The translations under genes and the position numbers were made by a program. From the NCBI GenBank assembly GCA_964433715.1, contig CAYSSL010000026.1, forward strand, positions 1-7,331: a DNA stretch of 7,331 bases. Direction: 5' to 3'. The notes under the pieces were generated by a model. That model had not been told where the DNA came from, ran no database searches, and saw only the letters and a list, made by a program, of their open reading frames with translations. Origin of the DNA: XYD1-FULL-44-32 sp964433715 (GTDB taxonomy: Bacteria; Patescibacteriota; Minisyncoccia; Phycocordibacterales; XYD1-FULL-46-19). Numbering within the stretch: position 1 is the stretch's first letter; every line of letters begins with the position of its first letter. Positions 7,048-7,331 of the stretch are shown here, in pieces.

Positions 7048-7056
7048 ATTGTAGCA
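7048..7056 (-). promoter_or_regulatory. Extended -10 promoter for murD, leaderless
   Basis: The minus strand reads TGCTACAAT, a TGn extension plus TACAAT (five of six matches to TATAAT). Six bases (TTCCCC) separate it from the ATG, so the expected start is exactly the A of the ATG at 7041. A pyrimidine-rich tract lies upstream in place of a clear -35 box. Confidence 0.5.
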
Positions 7057-7098
7057 GGGAGGGAGAGAAAAAGCGAAGAAAAGATTGTGCGCGCACTA

Positions 7099-7127
7099 GG
7101 GGTCGGTCCTTACAGGACCAGTACCCC
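7099..7127. repeat. Two-tier hairpin inside the repeat element
   Basis: Outer arms 7099-7103 (GGGGT) and 7123-7127 (ACCCC) enclose inner arms 7105-7109 (GGTCC) and 7115-7119 (GGACC) with a 5-base loop. The left outer arm overlaps the tRNA-3'-end copy. No T-tract follows on either strand, so it is not a canonical terminator. Confidence 0.5.
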
Positions 7128-7172
7128 AATTGGATATTTTATTTCGTTAACTCATAAAATATCTCAATCGGG
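7125..7172 (-). repeat. Long near-perfect hairpin with A/T-rich core
   Basis: Arms 7125-7142 and 7154-7172 pair over 18 positions: a 10-bp A/T-rich inner part (7133-7142 with 7154-7163), a one-base bulge at 7164, then 8 positions. The one mismatch (128/169) becomes a G-U pair only in RNA read from the minus strand, a hint that the minus-strand RNA is the functional form. The 11-base loop holds GTTAAC. Confidence 0.6.
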
Positions 7173-7188
7173 CTTCGACCCCTTGCTC

Positions 7189-7208
7189 CCCTTTTGCTTT
7201 GCAAAGGG
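7189..7208. repeat. Short hairpin interrupting the inverted tRNA-end copy
   Basis: CCCTTT(T)GC at 7189-7197 pairs with GCAAAGGG at 7201-7208 around a 3-base loop with one bulged T. It lies in the 32-base segment (7183-7214) that separates the two parts of the inverted tRNA-3'-end copy. Confidence 0.45.
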
Positions 7209-7214
7209 ATGCGC

Positions 7215-7258
7215 AGTGCGCGCACAAACCTGCGCTCCGCGTGTTTTGTGCGCGCACT
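7215..7258. repeat. 14-bp perfect inverted repeat overlapping the tRNA acceptor strand
   Basis: Arms 7215-7228 and 7245-7258 are exact reverse complements around a 16-base spacer. The right arm includes the 3' acceptor strand and discriminator of the tRNA-like gene. In the minus-strand precursor RNA the 3' trailer could pair with the acceptor strand over 14 bp, longer than the 7-bp acceptor stem, so the two folds are mutually exclusive. Confidence 0.6.
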
Positions 7259-7321
7259 AGGGGTCGAACCTAGGTCCGTTAGAGTTTCCGGCGAATGGTC
7301 TACCAACAGAGCTATGCGCGC
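7249..7321 (-). tRNA. tRNA-Phe(GAA)-like gene, probably degenerate
   Basis: The 73-base minus-strand sequence has standard tRNA spacing and no encoded CCA. The acceptor stem is a perfect 7 bp (GCGCGCA with TGCGCGC, discriminator A). The T arm is a perfect 5 bp (CTAGG, loop TTCGACC, CCTAG), and the D loop keeps GG at 18-19. The middle is damaged: D-stem pair 11-24 is C-C, position 14 is T instead of A, the anticodon stem TTCGC/TCTAA mispairs at 29-41 and 31-39, and position 33 is G instead of the near-universal T (loop CGGAAAC). Read by position the anticodon is GAA (Phe). Changing only positions 39 and 41 to G would restore a perfect stem (GCGAA), so this looks like a tRNA-Phe copy with substitutions confined to the D and anticodon arms. 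It may be a pseudogene, a non-translational tRNA-like RNA, or affected by sequence errors. Confidence 0.62.
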
Positions 7322-7331
7322 AAATGTATTT

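Larger units (their letters stand above)
7085..7228. repeat. Palindromic element flanked by inverted copies of the tRNA 3' end (MITE-like or attachment scar)
   Basis: The murD-tRNA interval holds no gene I can support. Its left end (7085-7105) is an exact 21-base direct copy of the tRNA 3' end and flank (7246-7266). Its right end carries an inverted copy split in two: 7174-7182 (TTCGACCCC) and 7215-7228 (AGTGCGCGCACAAA), separated by 32 bases. The outer 13 bases of the element (7085-7097 and 7215-7227) are thus perfect inverted repeats. Three smaller hairpins fill the inside. This could be a miniature transposable element, a relic of integration at a tRNA 3' end, or RNA processed from the tRNA transcript. 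No integrase or transposase is in view, and an assembly artefact at a repeat cannot be excluded. Confidence 0.6.

Noticed and set aside
7099..7127. Terminator for the tRNA-like gene
   Set aside because: The hairpin is stable, but no T-tract follows on the minus strand, only a mixed sequence leading to the murD promoter region.
7086..7180. A second complete tRNA ending at the 7085-7105 repeat
   Set aside because: Only the acceptor 3' strand and part of the T arm are copied. The T-stem partner mispairs and no D or anticodon arm or 5' acceptor strand can be found.
7030..7260. A 76-codon plus-strand open frame across the murD-tRNA interval
   Set aside because: It is formed from the tRNA-end repeats and hairpins, starts inside the murD start region on the other strand, and has no ribosome binding site or protein-like composition.
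7085..7268. CRISPR array
   Set aside because: The repeated units differ in orientation and spacing, have only two to three copies, and derive from a tRNA 3' end; there are no regular spacers or cas genes.

Overview
The window looks like a piece of a Patescibacteria (CPR) genome, most likely Parcubacteria-like. The evidence is indirect: a soluble, short coupling-type ATPase of the kind common in that group, a DUF4015-type putative glycosidase behind an N-terminal anchor, shortened or divergent Mur ligases (MurC 431 aa, MurD with a GTRGKST P-loop), mostly leaderless-looking promoters, and an orphan gene in its own cassette. No rRNA or ribosomal protein is present to fix the taxonomy. Every gene I can support lies on the minus strand, so transcription runs from high to low coordinates.

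Layout in the direction of transcription: a tRNA-like gene (7321-7249) resembling tRNA-Phe(GAA) but with a broken anticodon arm; a 190-base non-coding interval packed with inverted and direct copies of that tRNA's 3' end; murD (7041-5677); a 233-aa orphan gene with its own Shine-Dalgarno and terminator (5544-4843); murC (4764-3469); a 98-aa two-helix membrane protein (3437-3141); a membrane-anchored DUF4015 putative glycosidase 12 bases further on (3128-1899); a TraG/VirD4-like ATPase (1851-73); and the first 27 codons of a GT4-type glycosyltransferase (83-1, cut by the window edge), which overlaps the ATPase gene by 11 bases.

Functionally, murC and murD encode successive steps of cytoplasmic peptidoglycan precursor synthesis (L-Ala, then D-Glu addition to UDP-MurNAc). 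The putative glycosidase and the glycosyltransferase suggest a general cell-envelope neighbourhood. The ATPase would energise DNA or protein transfer at the membrane, but no other secretion genes are visible here.

The most interesting points are: (1) the nested palindromes and tRNA-3'-end copies at 7085-7268, which resemble a miniature mobile element or attachment-site scar; (2) a repeated arrangement in which a -10 box sits so close to the ATG that transcripts of murD, murC, the small membrane protein and perhaps the ATPase should be leaderless or nearly so; (3) the self-contained orphan cassette between murD and murC, the only gene with a conventional leader and ribosome binding site.
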